From assembly GCA_021234155.1 (NCBI GenBank), contig JAJEKV010000658.1, forward strand, positions 1-64,000: 64,000 nucleotides of DNA, in the 5' to 3' direction. Below, piece after piece: positions 26,263 through 37,794 of the stretch. Origin of the DNA: Isoetes taiwanensis. Its lineage: Eukaryota; Streptophyta; Lycopodiopsida; Isoetales; Isoetaceae. The notes below the pieces were generated by a model that was not told the DNA's origin, did no database searches, and saw nothing but the letters and a program-made list of their open reading frames with translations. The position numbers were made by a program, and so were the translations under genes. Every line of letters starts with the position of its first letter. Positions within the stretch are counted from its first letter, which is position 1.

Positions 26263-26945
26263 TCGTACTATGGTGCTTGCGTAAGAAGAAGCCACAATCT
26301 AATCTATGGCTATTGGAAGAATGGTCGGTTACGTCTATGCCACGGTCCACTATTTTAGTAACCCTAGTTAGGCCGGTAACCTAAAAAAGAAAAATGGTCG
26401 GTAGGTAGTATGATTTCCGTCTTCAATCTCGGATCCTATGGGCAAATATCACGATTTAGTCTTCAATCTTAGATCACGTGGGCAAATCTTCTTTGAAACC
26501 CTAAGATTGTGGCTTCCGGCCGAGTCAAAACTCTTGTATAGGCCACGGCTATGGCGTTTGCATCCATGGCTTCTATCGCGACAGAAGCATGAAGCCTAAA
26601 AATAAGTTGGATTGGAAGTCACGAAACAGAGATGAAGAAGTAGAGTAGGAGATGAAGAAGCAGAGTAAAAGCCGGATGGCGGCGCCGCCCAAGAACGCCG
26701 CCACAATTCAGCAGGATTTTTCGTGATATAAAAACTTGCCGAATAATGGCGAAATTTTAAGGTGGTAAAAATTTCGTCCTACATATTATTAGATCGGTTC
26801 TACATTTATCATGGCAATGTCCAACAACATGCAAGACGGACTCATATCCCAATTGCGCATTGTTTTTCCAAAAAATTGCTATTCTTGTAGCAGCAAATAA
26901 ATAGTGCACAAAGAGGTTGCACAAGTTGATAATTACTGCAACTTA

Positions 26946-27350
26946 TTAGTTTATTATAATTGCGGACATATATATATTTGAGCCCAGCATGGACTTGAGA
27001 GTTAACATTTCAGAACTAGCATGGACATAAATAGTCACACCGGAAATCGCGATGTTATGAGTAGCATATTCGGGGATGAGGACAAGGGACATGTAGGGGC
27101 TGTACAACAATGAACAATTGTTGAATAGGATCACCGACAAGGAAGAGTCGTGATTTTGCAACTGGGTATATTCGGCATTGGAGGTGGTGGAAAGGCTCAG
27201 TGGAGAGGGGAGGAATTTGGGAGATGCCACACTCTTGGTTAAGAAAGACATATGGGAGGCCAATGGAATAGTATGGAAGCCACACTTTTTGGCATGAGGC
27301 CAAAAAACAAGAAGCACTCCAGCCTTGCACAAGCTATCTCCCCTGGCCAT
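26946..27350 (-). CDS. Doubtful ORF, 134 codons, divergent to the 27.6-kb gene
   Basis: An ATG-initiated minus-strand frame of 134 codons begins 285 bases upstream of the host gene and reads away from it. It has several hydrophobic segments (SVILFNNCSLLYSPYMSLVL) but no motif I know, and the C-terminal half is low in charged residues. It may be a short gene, a divergent transcript or chance. I keep it only because of its length and position. Confidence 0.18.
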   Translation of the reverse strand: MARGDSLCKAGVLLVFWPHAKKCGFHTIPLASHMSFLTKSVASPKFLPSPLSLSTTSNAEYTQLQNHDSSLSVILFNNCSLLYSPYMSLVLIPEYATHNIAISGVTIYVHASSEMLTLKSMLGSNIYMSAIIIN

Positions 27351-27634
27351 TCAATGGCAACGGGAAAATGCAACACGTGTCCTCCTGACGTGGACACCTC
27401 ACGTGGCCTCAATCTGAAGATCCCATTTCACCCAATGACCTCCTGCCACGTGGATTCCCGGCGATGGCAGCAGAAGCTCCTTGGTCTGAACCTGTCAATA
27501 TATTTCTCTTCGCATTTCAGCTTTTTCTTCAGGTTTAACACTCTTCGCACAGGCACCAGTTCTTCCGTTAACTTATTTTCTTTTAAGAATGTTCGGCCGA
27601 TTCTAAGAAAATAAGCTTTTCATATTTCGTCGGG

Positions 27635-28270
27635 ATGGATTTGGACGCCAATAGCGTTGTAGCCGCTGTGGCGAATGAAGGAGTTTCGTATTCTTATGTT
27701 CTTAAGGTATTTTTTCATGTCTGTAGATCTGGTCTTTGATTTAGGGTTTATGTTGGAGCTTTTTCTTATTTTTCATCCTTGCAGGTGCAGCATTTGATAG
27801 AAGAATGCCTTGTATTGTATATGAATATGGAAGAGTGTGTCAAATCTCTGGCGGTTCACGCAGGTGTAAGGCCTGTGATAACCAGAACAGGTATCAATTG
27901 CTTTTGTATATTTGGCTTTTTTTTGTTTTTGTTTCCATAGGCGCAACTTTAAAAGCGACCATCTTTGCAACCATTTCTGCTGTGGATAGTAAATCCAAAT
28001 GCGTTCCTTTTATTAATGAGCATTTGTGCTGTCTTTCAAGCATAAAAGATAAGCATGTGAGGTCTATAGTGGATCTGTCTTATACAAACTAATTGTAATT
28101 TCTATTATGTTGCAGTTTGGAAAGAGCTGGAGAAAGAGAACAAGGAGTTTTTTGAATCATATGAGAAATACAGAGATTCTAAACATGATAACAAATCTAC
28201 CATGGCTTTGTCTGCAGCCAGAGCTAACCTGATCAGAAAACAGCAAGAAATAAGAAGCAAAGATGCATAG
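27635..28270 (+). CDS. Small plant-specific conserved protein (TIGR01589-like), three exons
   Basis: Exons 27,635-27,706, 27,785-27,890 and 28,116-28,270 join cleanly. The first junction is phase 0, the second splits a valine codon (G|TT), and all introns are GT-AG. The product is about 110 residues with no signal peptide or membrane segment. The core has VQHLIEECLVLYMNMEECV, then KSLAVHAGVRPVITRTVWKE, then LEKENKEFFESYEKYR, which I recognise as the uncharacterised plant-specific domain described as A_thal_3526/TIGR01589. The spacing of VQ-LIE-CL, the Glu/Val pair and the V-W-LE-EN-EFF block fits that family. The function is unknown. The C-terminus is basic and probably helical. The frame is intact across all three exons, so this is the best candidate for a live host gene in the window. 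Confidence 0.85.
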
Positions 28271-28722
28271 GATCTGAACAATAGAAACACGGTTTGGTCC
28301 ATTTTTATTTGCCTGCAAGACTGGCATTGAAGATCGAACTTACATGGACCATTATATCTGGTCACCCCTAATGCCTTTTAACTGCTGCTGACTGCTTTAC
28401 CATTGTAAATTATTAATTGTCAAATAGGACAGGAAACATTAAAATAGAAAGTGAATTGTGATTCTCCTTAAAAATGGATAGATTTGGCTGTCTTGTTTCC
28501 TTAGGAATCTTCCAAACGATGTTTGTTTTTGTAAAATGAACACTTTGTTATGATGGATATACATATGGATAAAGTATTGCCAAATGGCAGGGCTCCATTT
28601 GAGCCAAAAAATCTAGATAGACACCTAGGAATAGTTATCCATTGTACCCAAAAAATCTAAGATAGCGTGTATGAAAAGCATTGGGATGGATATCATTAAA
28701 ATAGCATAAGCTTTGTATGCAA

Positions 28723-28797
28723 GACCTAACACTTGTGTCGTTTAGTACATTGAATCCCAGGACCTAGCACTTGTGTCGTTTAGTACATTGAATCCCA
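28723..28797. repeat. 37-bp near-perfect tandem duplication
   Basis: GACCTA(A/G)CACTTGTGTCG and the following bases to AATCCCA occur at 28,723-28,759 and 28,761-28,797, differing at one base. Confidence 0.85.
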
Positions 28798-28967
28798 CCA
28801 TACGCTTTCTTTAATACTAAAAGAGAACTAGAAACATGTGCTCGACAATGCCAGGCATTACTAAAGACTAAAAATGTTGCCCAGTGTTGTTGAGGAACTG
28901 TAAATGATAAATTTGAACAATTGTTAGATTAATTCATATTAAAAAATTACACAATGAAGAACATTCG

Positions 28968-29460
28968 ACATTTGTCATTTTTCTGCTTTTCCCTCTTGTA
29001 TTTCCTCTTTCCCCTTTTCCATTATTTATTTCCCCATTTTCTTTTTACTTTTTCATCTCCCCCTTCCATTCTTTTCCTTCTCTTTTCTCCTATTTTTGTT
29101 TTATATTTTTCCCTTTCCATTTTCCTTTTCCCTCCAATTTTCTTTTTCTCCTTTCCCTTACACGTTTCCTTTTTCCCATTCCCCGGTCCTTCCTTCCTTC
29201 CTTCCTTTCCTCTTTTTCTATTTTCCCCTTATTTTTTTCCCCTCCCCGTCATGTTTTCTTGTTTACCTTCCCTTTTTTCCTTTTTTGTTTTTCCCATTTG
29301 CCCTTCTATTTTTGTCCTTCCCCTTTTGGTTTTTCCCTTTTCCCTTTTTCCATTTTCTTTTCCTTTTTGTTTTATTTTTTGACCCTTTTCATTTCCCCCC
29401 TCCCTTTTTGCCCCCTTTTCCTTCTCCTTTTTTCCCATTTTCCTTTTCCCGCTTCCGAAA
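28968..29460. repeat. Pyrimidine tract of about 0.5 kb
   Basis: The plus strand is nearly all C and T (CCCTTTTCC-type words, TTCC runs near 29,190). It mirrors in composition the purine tract at 14.8 kb but with a different word. The Phe/Pro/Ser ORFs across it are composition artefacts. Confidence 0.9.
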
Positions 29461-32400
29461 CCTTTGATCGTGGGATTGAAGCGAGTGAATCTCAACCATT
29501 GGATCAAAGCATCTATACCATCTAGAATATCAAATCTCGGCCACTCAATCGAATGACCAATCTCGTCCATCCAATCTAGGTTCTCATACATGACATACAA
29601 ACATACTTACGTTATAACTTTATAACATACAGAATAGGATTTTAGATTTTGCAAGTGGAATAGAATTGTCTCGTGGGTTGAGGCTAAGAGACGAGAGGTG
29701 GTTGACATGATTGTTCTATGCCCATGAAATGGGTAGCTTTAATGGAGTGTGTGAATGGAACAAATTGCCTAACTATGGTACGATAAAAGTTAAAAGCATA
29801 GTTTAAGTGGATTTATATTTAGATAAATTTAACAAATAACTTATAGATAAGTATTATAGTTAAAAGAAATGCATCGCGATGGCCCCTTCACTCACTCACT
29901 TATTAGTTTGAAAACTTGTGCTAAGTTGGAACGTGTTCTGCTTGCCAGTGCTCAAAGTCCATCCTTAAACTTTTTGTAGAGATTTTGTTTAGCTCATATC
30001 TTTAGTGCTTGGTAATTCTTTCATTCACCTCGATAATCTAAACATATATAAAGCAGTTGGGTTTTTTGTTTGAACCTAATATTTTTTCGCCAGAAAAAGA
30101 TGTGAGCTTGCCACCTGTCCTTGAAAAAAAAAGCATAAAAAATAATGGCGACAGGCTTTCTTGCTTCCGAAGCAATCCCCTGCTCTACTCTATGCATTTG
30201 CCGGAGACTTTGTAGCTGCGATGGCAAATCCGTCATGCATTTCTTGGGAGACTTTGTAGCGGCGATGGCAAATCCGATCTCGATTCTTGCTTCAGAAGGG
30301 TTAAGCCGCTTAACTTGAGGCATTGAAGCATCATTCCACCTTAAAAATAAAAACACCACCAATGCGAATCAAGCAAGAACTTCGGGCGAAGCGAATTGGG
30401 GCTCCAATTTTTCGCAGGAACCAAGTAAAATGTTTGGATTCAACAACCCAAGTGGTGCCAAAAAAACTAATGAATCGGGTAGAATCGGACAATGGCAAAA
30501 TCTCGGACATAAAATTTGGTTGCCATTAACCCAAACAAATTAAGCTCGTGACAATTGTCAAATTGAAAAGCGAGTAATTCAAACAACCAAAAGCTGGATT
30601 CAAGCCCCAATGCGGCGGACCCAATGAAATCGATCAATGAGGGGGCTTAAAGAATGAAAAAAAAGAGGAAATGGGCCAACCGGGCACCGTTTTTCCAATC
30701 AATCAAGGAATAAATCAACGCCGGAATGGGATGAATCAGAGATAAAAAAGGATCAGTCGAGAAAAATGAAGCCCGGAATCTCCGCGGCGATGGGTCCGAT
30801 CCTTGGGAAAAGGGCAACATAGATCGGCATCGATGGCTATAGCGGATTCTAGTCGGGCCATGGCGAGAAAACAAAAGGGTTAGGATGAATTAATCCCTTT
30901 TTTTTTTTTCCTTGGGGTTTCTTAGATTACGGGAATATTGCGTGAAAAGGATCCAACCATCCCGGGCGGAGGGCCCGGTTGGGCCTTACGTTTGTGCACC
31001 AACCCACGGGGATTGCACGCGATTCATAGGATTAAAAGAGTCGATATATAGCGAGGACTTCATCAAAGTGGTTATTTTGATTGAAGCGGTAAACCCCGGC
31101 GCCGAATCCGGCACCCTTTCCCTTTGCCAAATCCGAGACCCAAGAGGCCGCGGGGACGGTTTAGTTTTGACCCCCTTCCCTTCATTCAACTTCAATTATT
31201 CACTTTGGTATGAAAGTTGAAATTTAATTTATCATGAATGATAAGGTTCTAAGATGCTAACGAACTACATTACACATTTTTTCGGATAGAAACCCGATTC
31301 TTGTCAATCTATATCTTTGGAATTTCAGATTTTCAAGTCATCATCAATACGGAAGCAAGAACTATTCACACCACTAATAAGCTTAGTGACCTTGTGCTTT
31401 ATCTGGACTTGGTGAACCCGGTTACAAATACAACGGAAGAGCTACTGCGGTTGTCTCGGACAACTTCTGGGGCATCTTTCAACCTTTCAATCGGGAAAAG
31501 CCATGGGAACCAGTTTTGCTTTCTTGGTGTGTTCTTAGACTGGTGTTTGTGCTTCGAGGTGCATTGGTGGGCTTAATGTATCTACCCTTTTGCGGTTGAC
31601 AAACATATCTAAAGTTGCGATCTTGGAGGTATCATTTACATCAACCAAGATTATTAGCAAAGGCTGGAACATTTGTTCAAGAAACTACCCCTCTTACTTT
31701 TATGTTTGGTAATTCTTTTGAACAAATGATCTTTCTAAGAAATGACAATAATGTCATGTTTTCCTTCTTCATCGTGTGATTCGTTTTCGGATCAAAGGGG
31801 AGACGGAAGTCTGAGATCGATGCGACATCACCTGCCAAAACAAAGGGCGCCTAGTGCCTCTTGATTCAATTCTCAAAGCCCGTGTTTTCTTTCCATTCAT
31901 CTGCATTAACGATCTTGGGAGGCAGGATAAGGCAGGTGATTCCTCAGTTTGTATTTGTAATAATTTAGTTGCATAAAATTTCCTCATATTTACCTGTTTC
32001 TTTCAGGTTCAGAGAAATAACTCAAAAACAACATATTACTCTAAAATCCTGAAACTTCAGTAGCATAAAACAATGACGTTGCTGCAAAACGAGACATTTT
32101 GGTAAATCAATAAAATATAATCCAAAATATAGAAAACTCTTAGAAATTTATCAAGATCACATGGTCAGGTACTCAAGACAAGGCAACAAAATGCAGGTTC
32201 AAATCCTACATGTTCTAGCATGCATAGACGAGTTGGGGAAGAGAAACGTTCGTAAGGCGCCGCGATAAGTTTCTTGTATTTGTTATTTTGATGCACTTTC
32301 ATCGCATTTGTTATTTTGTTGTGATACTTTGTTCAGATTCTATGCCCCCAAACAACAAAGGAATAAGGAGCACCTAGAAGAATCTATGTATGATAAGGGG

Positions 32401-32890
32401 TTCTATGAATGGCAAGAAGACGATATTAGAAAGTGGCAGCATTCTGAGTCCGGTCGACAAAAGCACTCAAAGACAATGCTTTCCTTGGTGCTGGCCCGGT
32501 TGGGTTGATAAATTGTGCTTCCATGTCTATTTGATTCAATACAAGAACTCTTAAATTCTTGCTCTTAAATTCTTCAAATTCTACAACTTTTTATCACATT
32601 CAAACACTGAAACATGGCTACATTTTGTATGCAGAAAACAAAAATCTAAAATCTTTGTTTTGGCGTGTTATGGGACATGTGTTATTTTGAATGGTTTATA
32701 TGTTCATCATGGTGTTTTTTGAATTTTGATTTTTTTTTCTAACCAAAAAAACAAGATCTTCCATAACACACCAAAACATGCAACATATCGAGAGAAAAAT
32801 TTTTAGTATCGCTACTTTATTTGAAGTTACAACATATCTAAGAGAGTTCTTTTTCGCTTTTGAAATGTAGATGCAAATAGCTCAAAAGGA
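29460..32890. other. Non-coding stretch with small repeats
   Basis: I see no supported gene. A 44-base-period direct repeat GAGACTTTGTAGC(T/G)GCGATG is at about 30,205 and 30,249. The bases GGTTCAAATCC at 32,196-32,206 match a Pol III B box but lack a convincing tRNA fold. A frame near 31,430-31,590 is protein-like over about 45 residues but is closed by stops and unrecognised. Confidence 0.4.
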
Positions 32891-34090
32891 AATCATTAGC
32901 CATGTACATGAACATTTTTACATGATGGTTCGCTGAAGGCGCAATGTGAGGCATTGTCTGCTATTTCTGTGCATATTTCTCTCCTCAGGTATCCGATACG
33001 GATCGTAGGGACCCCTCCCTCTCGCAACCACGCCCATAGCTTTTCCAGAGGCACAATATCAAAGGCTTTGGCAAACTCTGGCGACAATACAAGTCCACGC
33101 CTCACGGTTCCCTCTTGTCCTCGATCAAGGTTATAGCGTGAAGATGTAGTCAATGGTTGAGTGCCAGGGCCTGAATCCTGCATGTGTTGGGGCACACTTA
33201 CGCCACCTCGGCCCGACCAATCAAGCTGGCTGCTCAAGAATTTCAGCTAGCAGTTTGGTGAATACTGAATTGACCATGATCATCCAGTAATTGGTCGGGC
33301 AATGCGAGTCACCTGCCATGTAGATGTGCACAACTTTGCTAGCGGTCCACTGTGGGGAAAATCCTTTTTGTAATGCCTTGTTGAACAAGGTAGTTAGGCC
33401 TGGTGAGATGGGTGGCCCGTCCACTTGAGCAACTCTGCCAGCATGCCATACAAGTCTGACGCTTTCCCATTGGCAAGGCGGCGCAAGCCCACGAACTACA
33501 TCGGCATCCACGATTTCAAGCAGGGCCATCTTGGATGGGTACACCTGTCACGGGCACCTTGGAGATTGTAGAGCTCTTGCGCAAGTATTCCCTCAATGTT
33601 AGAGTGATGTTCCCACAGAGGTTGTGGCGGCTTTTCGAGCACCCTTCACCAAAAGGTCGTGGTGTGGCGGATCCAAAAAAGAGATAGCAATGTATTTGGC
33701 TTTCTTAACTACGGGCCTTGATCTTGTTTGAAGCGTCTTGGCCTTGAAGCGGGCCCATGATTGATTGAAGCTAGCATTTGTGTTTCTTGCATTCAGATCA
33801 AACCACTAGTTGCATGGGAAGATGGCGGTTCCCATGGTCCAGCGAGGGTGGCCTCTTCAGAAGCATCTCTCTCACCAGTCCCTATAGCATGTCAATCAAC
33901 ACCCCGATGTATTGCTATAGCTTGGGAGTAATGAGCTCTGGTAAATCCTTCACGAGGATTTGGGCATAAACCTCCACTTTCGTAGGCCAAAGCATGGCCG
34001 AAAGGCTTGGCGGTGCTATGGCACCCGGGGTCCAAACAGTCTGCCAGGGCAACTGCAGATATAGTGATAGGTGATCTGAGTCGACCTCCT
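32890..34090 (-). pseudogene. LINE fragment: end of APE endonuclease and reverse transcriptase
   Basis: On the minus strand the sequence starts near 34,082 with DSDHLSL, the conserved SDH of the APE-type endonuclease of non-LTR retrotransposons. It continues through a linker (PTKVEVYAQILVKDLPEL) and then reverse-transcriptase motifs in changing frames: LANGKASDLYGMLAELLK near 33,480, NYWMIMVNSVFTKLLAEIL near 33,250, and FAKAFDIVPLEKLWAWLREG near 33,030. Several stops and frame changes show it is dead. The 5' end of the endonuclease and the RT catalytic YxDD end are not seen. The same LINE family occurs at 39.65 kb. Confidence 0.75.
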
Positions 34091-34619
34091 CTTCCTTACT
34101 ATCTGTTTCCTACTCAACTACCAACACATAGTCCACCACACTGGATCCACCACCCTTGGTTCTCCTGTCTGCAAGTGTTCATGTCGGAGGACAGCCACTA
34201 TGCTGATGAAATGCGTAGTATCTAGGTTCATAGAATAATTGGCTGAAGGAATTTTAACCATGCATGCCATGGTCTATTTAATGTATTATACATTTAATTA
34301 CATATATAGCATTTGGAGGAATGGTTAGTCGATGAATAGTGTCATCGGCCAGGTAGATACAAAACCAAGGATCTAGCAAACGGTGAGGATCTTGAATGAC
34401 TGAGATAACATACCAATTGCTTAAGTGCTCAGAAAAACTACATTTGTAGAGTAGATGGGATTGGTTGAGCAAAGTGTGAGATAATCCGAACTGAAGATTG
34501 GCCAAATTGTAGTGAAGTGCTTAAGAGATTTGAGTTTGACACTTATTCAATTATAAAATAACATTTGAACTAGGAAATAAAGTTTCATTGAAGTCTAATT
34601 TTGCCACATTAGTTATAAT

Positions 34620-34631
34620 TGGTATCAGAAC
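34620..34631 (+). other. Primer binding site of copia B
   Basis: TGGTATCAGAAC matches the plant initiator-Met tRNA primer site of Ty1/copia elements with one changed base compared with copia C (TGGTATCAGAGC). It lies 22 bases before the gag start. A clear LTR end (CA) is not visible just upstream, so the 5' LTR is decayed or mis-joined. Confidence 0.7.
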
Positions 34632-34652
34632 ATGCTAAATACAATGTCAACT

Positions 34653-35270
34653 CGATTTGAAGCCACATTACTAAGCAGTGTAGATGTATTCAAAGGAGTT
34701 AGTGGTTTTCAGATTTGGAAAGAAAGGGAGATCATTCAACTAGGTGAGAATACAGGTGAAAGTACAGTTGCAAAAAACAAAACTAATGCTGATGCAAGTA
34801 GTTCTGCAGCAAGGATCTCACTAACATTAAAGGCTACTGAAGTGGATGAAGTGAGTAGTGGAGCTCATATGAAAGATCACATGAAGGAGAACCAGGCTAA
34901 GGCGATTATACTGTGCAAAGTGGCACCAAGATTAATGCTAAAACTCAGGTCAATGAGTTCCAGAGATGCCTGGAACTACATGAATAGCATGCATGAGGTT
35001 AAGAGCTCATCACAGATTGATGTTCTTCAAAAGGAATTGAGGAAAATAAAATATGAAGAAGATGGATGTTACTGTGTATGTTCCATAAGTTTAACTCATT
35101 ATGTGCAGATCTGGCCGCTGCTGGAGCAACTATGACGGAGAGCCAACAGGTACTAGCTATTTCCAAAATGTTCTCAAAATGTGGAACTTTGCCCTACATT
35201 TATTAGAACAGTTGCAAAAAATAGAGAGGAAGCAGAATGATTGGCCAGAACTGAGATAGAGCAAAAAAAA
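34653..35270 (+). pseudogene. Copia B gag, frameshifted
   Basis: The gag start is chosen at 34,653 (MSTRFEATLLSSVDVFKG) because it aligns with the start of copia C gag (MASRFGAGLLNAIDVFKG); an in-frame ATG lies 21 bases upstream. The frame is open to 35,135. From about 35,060 the homologous reading moves to another frame (FHKFNSLCADLAAAGATMTE), so at least one indel is present. In the intact family gag encodes the capsid that packages element RNA. Confidence 0.75.
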
Positions 35271-35779
35271 TGAATCAGATGAAGATGAATATTCAGAAAA
35301 ACTTGAAATATGGTGAATCAGGACATCTCAGCGCAAATTGCCCTAAAGGCAACCAGAATGCAAGGACTTGTTACAATTGTGGAGGGTTGGGACACTTTTC
35401 TTCAAGGTGTCCAACACCAAAGGATTTTGATAGAGGCAGGGGAAGGGGAAATAACACAGGCAGAGGAAGAGGAAAAAGTAAACATGTTATCTTTGTGGAC
35501 GTGGATGATGTAAACTCAGAAGAAGAGGTAACAAATAGTTTCTGCAATTTATCAAGTAAAATTCATAATGCTAAGATTGCTTCATTCATTATAGATTCAG
35601 GAGCTGAACGAACAATCTTAAGCTCAAATAAACTACTTCACAAAGAAGAAAAGGAGAGGCATCCATGCAAAATCTGTTTGGGAGATGGGAGAACCAAAAA
35701 GGTTGAAGCTGCTGGGTTCTTGAGGTTATTTGATCTAGAAGGGAAACCTGTTGATTTAAAAAAAGGTTTTATGTGTTGA
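35270..35779 (+). pseudogene. Copia B zinc knuckle and aspartic protease
   Basis: One open frame of 169 codons starts in the nucleocapsid. A damaged first knuckle (GESGHLSANCP) is followed by a good CCHC knuckle CYNCGGLGHFSSRC, a Gly/Arg-rich linker, and the retropepsin active site in FIIDSGAERTIL. It ends in a stop after KKGFMC, just before the integrase frame, which lies in another frame. The order gag-PR-INT-RT confirms Ty1/copia. Confidence 0.8.
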
Positions 35780-35822
35780 TGGCATAGTAAAAAATCTGAT
35801 TTCAGTTTCACAGCTAGTTGAC

Positions 35823-36720
35823 TTGGGATTTAGGGTACTTTTTGATAAGTACCTATGTAAAATTATGAAGGATAATAAAATATGTTTTCTAGCCAAAAGA
35901 ATTGGTGATTTGTTTGAAATGCATACTGCAGATAGTATACCAACTGTGAATAGTGTGTCAGTAGAGTCTTTGAAGCTATGGCACAAATGTTTAGGGCACA
36001 CTGGTATAAGCACAATTAAGCAATTAAACAAAATGGGATGCATTCATTATAAAAAGGATGAAGATAAATATTTTTTTTGTAGAGGTTGCATGCTGGGCAA
36101 AAGCAACAGATTACCATTTCCGAAGAAAGCACAACGGGCAAAAGAGGTTCTTGAATTAGTGCACACTGATATTTCTGGTCCACTAAATGTTAAGAGTTTA
36201 AATGGGAAGATATACTTCATTACTTTTATAGATGATCTTCTACGCCAGAGCAAAATGCTCTTGCTTGACAAAAGAAAAGTGAGGCACTAGATGTGTTTAA
36301 AATTTATGTAGCAGAGGTTGAAAGGGACACTGGAAAAAAATTGAAATGCCTAAGATCTGATAGGGGTTACGAGTATATCTCAAGCAAATTCAAACAATTT
36401 TGCATGCAAAATGGCATAAAGAGGCAACTGATATGTAAGTTACACCCCAACAAAATGGGGTCGCAGAAAGGAAAAATAGAACATGTCTTAATGCAGTAAG
36501 AGCAATGATCAAGCATTCTGGTCTGACCAATAGACTGTGGGAAGAGGCGCTTAAAACAACAATTTACATAGAAAATAGATTGCCATCTACAAGCACTGGA
36601 GGAAAATTGCCAGAGGAACTTTGGTCAGGAAGGGCACCCGATATTGAAAGGCTCAAAGTCTATGGCTACCTAGCATATGTGCATCTGCCAGAGGAGATAA
36701 AAAGAAGAACTAGATGACAG
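35823..36720 (+). pseudogene. Copia B integrase, broken
   Basis: Three adjoining open segments (35,823-36,290, 36,293-36,499, 36,505-36,717) give the GAG-pre-integrase and HHCC zinc region (LWHKCLGHTG ... FFCRGCMLGK), the first catalytic Asp in LVHTDISGPL, and the DRGYEYIS region. The usual GVAERKNRT motif is disrupted (NKMGSQKGKIEH), and the region continues to RLKVYGYLAYVHLPEE. Stops at 36,290 and 36,499 and mutated catalytic surroundings show it cannot be active. Confidence 0.8.
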
Positions 36721-36765
36721 GGCAACCATTGCGTATATGGTTGGCTATGATGAAGAGTATAAGGG

Positions 36766-37013
36766 TGTTTTTTTGCTAGTGGTGTACAAAAAAACGAAAT
36801 TCAAGCACTAAATCAGCACCTTCATAGGCAACATGTGTGATCAGGGCTTCACATTACCAATATGCTCATTATGTTATACATAACTAAAGAACATTCCAGT
36901 ATTTTTTGAAGGGCAATGAAGGGCAAGGGAAGGGCAATGAAGGGTAGCTTGAAGGGCAATCAGCACCCTATGTCCTGGACTGCTTTATTGTACACCACCA
37001 ATAAAAAAAGACC
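36766..37013. mobile_element. Small inverted-repeat element (MITE) of 248 bp in copia B
   Basis: The ends are TGTTTTTTTGCTAGTGGTGT and the complement of ACACCACCAATAAAAAAAGA, an imperfect terminal inverted repeat of about 25 bases. Flanks TATAAGGG (36,758-36,765) and CATAAGGG (37,014-37,021) look like an 8-base target duplication with one mismatch. The copia reading EEYKG resumes on the far side as KGYRLYDP, which supports a simple insertion. The interior has repeated GAAGGGCAA words and no ORF. An 8-base duplication suggests hAT-type mobilisation, but the ends are not diagnostic. Confidence 0.75.
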
Positions 37014-37021
37014 CATAAGGG

Positions 37022-37794
37022 GTATCGGCTGTATGATCCACAAAAAAACCGTATACTAGTCAGTAGAGATGTGAAGTTTGTAGAAGAACAATAATACAAG
37101 GAAAAGAACATAATGCACAAGGAAGAAAGGACACAACCAAAGAAAATCTGTCATCCTAGTTATGAAAATGATGATGATGTAGATGTATCCAGTCATGACA
37201 ACAATGATGATATGCAACAGATTGGACAAGAGATGGAAGAGCATGAGCAAGTGATGGAGTTACATGATAATAGAGATATAAAAGTCCCAATAAAGATAAC
37301 AAAAAAGAAAAGAATCGAAGGAGAAAGATTGAAATCTAAGCTCGCTGAAAAAGGTATTGTTATTAAAGATCTAGGAAGAGAAGAAGGTGGCAGAAGCAAA
37401 CAGCTTCGAGAGCAAGATGACACAGTGCACGCACTTATGACAATAATAGAGGACAATATACCTCTTAATTTTGAAGAGGCTATGAATGATGAGCATAGTG
37501 AAATTTGGAAGGCAGCAATGAGAGAAGAAATGATGTCTTTTAAGAGGACAAGTACTTATGAAGTGGTAGAAAAGCCTGAGGGCAAGAATATTGTTGGAAA
37601 CAAATGGATTTACAAATAAAGACATTACCAAATGAGAAACAAAAATCAAAGCAAGGTTAATCGCACAAGGATTCTCTCAGAAAAAGGGAGTGGAGTACAG
37701 TGACACATTTTCACCTATTGTGAAGATGTCAAGCATCAGAATGCTTTTGGCTTTGGCTAATGATTTAAATTTTGAGATGCATCATATGGATATG
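37022..37794 (+). pseudogene. Copia B linker and first part of reverse transcriptase
   Basis: After the small insertion the frame resumes with YRLYDP and VSRDVKFVEE. An acidic/basic linker ORF (37,113-37,619) then leads into the RT start (FEEAMNDEHSEIWKAAMREE, then GKNIVGNKWIYK). A stop at 37,617 follows. RT homology continues in another frame (ARLIAQGFSQKKGVEYSDTF) up to MHHMDM, where a solo LTR interrupts it. Confidence 0.8.

Noticed and set aside
28954-29600. ORFs of 120-140 codons on both strands
   Set aside because: They arise from the pyrimidine tract and have Phe/Pro/Ser or Lys/Gly/Glu composition only.
31301-31576. 91-codon ORF
   Set aside because: No motif, and a neighbouring frame is equally protein-like. 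Not supported.
32150-32220. tRNA gene
   Set aside because: GGTTCAAATCC resembles a B box but no acceptor stem or anticodon arm can be folded around it.
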